Shown here: positions 5,472-6,278 of the stretch, piece by piece | Layout: each line of letters begins with the position of its first letter | Numbering within the stretch: the stretch's first letter is position 1 | Translations under genes and position numbers: made by a program | Notes under the pieces: model-generated | What the model saw: the letters and a program-made list of their open reading frames with translations, nothing else | What the model was told of the DNA's origin: nothing | Databases searched by the model: none | Source: an uncultured Bacteroidota bacterium | Lineage (GTDB): Bacteria > Bacteroidota > Bacteroidia > Flavobacteriales > Flavobacteriaceae | Assembly (NCBI GenBank): GCA_903837025.1 | Contig: CAILTC010000234.1 | Coordinates: 1 to 6,278, forward strand | Reading direction: 5' to 3' | Length of the DNA: 6,278 nt

Positions 5472-6278
5472 ATGGCGTTTATAGACTATTACAAAGTATT
5501 AGGAATTGATAAAAGCGCAACGGAAGCCGATATAAAAAAGGCATATCGAAAACTGGCAAGAACACATCATCCCGATCTTAATCCAGATGATAAAGAAGCC
5601 GAAAGAAAATTCAAAGAAATAAATGAAGCCAACGAGGTTTTGAGCCATCCTGAGAATCGAAAAAAATACGATCAATATGGTGAGAACTGGAAACATTCCG
5701 AGGAATTTGAAAAATCAAAACAGCAAAGACAATCTTATGGTGGTGGCCAGCAAGGAGGTTTTGGAGGCTTTTCTGGTGGTGGCGATTATTCTGATTTTTT
5801 TGAATCTATGTTCGGAGGTCAATCTGCAAGAGGAAGAAACGGCAATAGACAATCTAAAGGCGAGGATTTTCATGCCGAATTACATCTTGAACTAAAAGAG
5901 GTGTACACTACCGATAAACGGGAATTAACCATAAACGGAAAAAAAATTCGGTTGACGATTCCTGCTGGTGTCGAAAATGGTCAACAAATAAAAATTAATG
6001 GTCTTGGTGGCGAAGGCGCAAATGGTGGTCCAAAAGGAGATTTATACATCACTTTCACAATAGAAAATCATACTAAATTTAAACTAGAGAAAACAAATCT
6101 TTATTCTACGGTAGATTTAGATTTATATAGTGCCATTTTGGGAGGAGAAATTACGGTGGATACTTTTGACGGAAAAGTAAAACTAAAAATTATACCGGGA
6201 ACTCAGAATGGTACTAAAGTAAAGCTAAAAGGAAAAGGATTTCCTATTTATAAAAAAGAAGGACATTTTGGTGATTTA
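5472..6278 (+). CDS. class B J-domain co-chaperone (CbpA/DnaJ type), 3' end outside window
   Basis: The first 269 codons of a cytoplasmic Hsp40 co-chaperone, which stimulates DnaK ATPase activity and hands over unfolded clients. The J domain (about 4-70) has the typical YYKVLGI start, helix [16 protein letters not shown] with the HPD loop at 33-35, and [13 protein letters not shown] in helix III. A charged linker leads to a Gly/Phe-rich region (about 89-116; [15 protein letters not shown]). No CxxCxGxG zinc-finger repeats follow, which separates it from true DnaJ (class A). C-terminal domain I starts near residue 130 and includes [13 protein letters not shown], and domain II includes [17 protein letters not shown] near 240-254. 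Family members are about 300 residues long, so only some 30 residues are missing. The start at 5472 gives [11 protein letters not shown], normal for the family. It has its own upstream region, separated by a terminator from the preceding gene. The best-known relative is CbpA, but I leave the symbol empty because the downstream partner gene is not visible. Confidence 0.95.
   Translation, partial: MAFIDYYKVLGIDKSATEADIKKAYRKLARTHHPDLNPDDKEAERKFKEINEANEVLSHPENRKKYDQYGENWKHSEEFEKSKQQRQSYGGGQQGGFGGFSGGGDYSDFFESMFGGQSARGRNGNRQSKGEDFHAELHLELKEVYTTDKRELTINGKKIRLTIPAGVENGQQIKINGLGGEGANGGPKGDLYITFTIENHTKFKLEKTNLYSTVDLDLYSAILGGEITVDTFDGKVKLKIIPGTQNGTKVKLKGKGFPIYKKEGHFGDL

Noticed and set aside
5677..5895. 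Plus-strand frame of 72 codons starting at 5677
   Set aside because: It overlaps the Gly/Phe-rich region of the J-domain gene in another frame. Its composition follows from the GGT/GGA repeats there.

Overview
The window looks like chromosomal DNA from a Flavobacterium-like member of the Bacteroidota (Flavobacteriaceae). This rests on the low GC content, the near absence of Shine-Dalgarno sequences, TAnnTTTG elements resembling the Bacteroidota -7 promoter motif ahead of several genes, and protein families typical of that group (two-domain DUF1599, DoxX/MauE-thioredoxin fusion). The assignment is inference from sequence style, not from a search.

Layout. On the minus strand, folP (dihydropteroate synthase) is followed with a one-base stop/start overlap by a gene for a small lipoprotein that runs off the left edge. 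Divergent from folP, on the plus strand, is a run of four genes 39-48 bp apart: a duplicated DUF1599 protein, a DoxX/MauE-type membrane protein fused to a thioredoxin domain, a secreted TlpA-like thioredoxin, and tpiA (triosephosphate isomerase). A strong intrinsic terminator closes this run. A four-helix membrane protein of DUF4239/bestrophin-like design follows as a stand-alone unit, with a perfect inverted repeat just before its start codon and its own strong terminator behind it. After an AT-rich gap of about 255 bp comes a class B J-domain co-chaperone (CbpA/DnaJ type) that is cut by the right edge.

How the genes relate. Most of the window is housekeeping: folate synthesis, glycolysis and protein folding. 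The most coherent functional unit is the adjacent pair of envelope thiol-redox proteins (1780-3419), whose Cys motifs suggest an electron relay across or along the inner membrane. The DUF1599 protein is probably linked to nucleotide chemistry and is transcribed away from the folate gene. The DUF4239-like protein has no evident partner.

I see no RNA gene, CRISPR array, insertion sequence, prophage gene or attachment site. I do not see a clearly new multi-gene system. The points most worth checking are the redox pair, the DUF1599 internal duplication, the isolated membrane protein with its upstream hairpin, and the promoter arrangement between folP and the DUF1599 gene.
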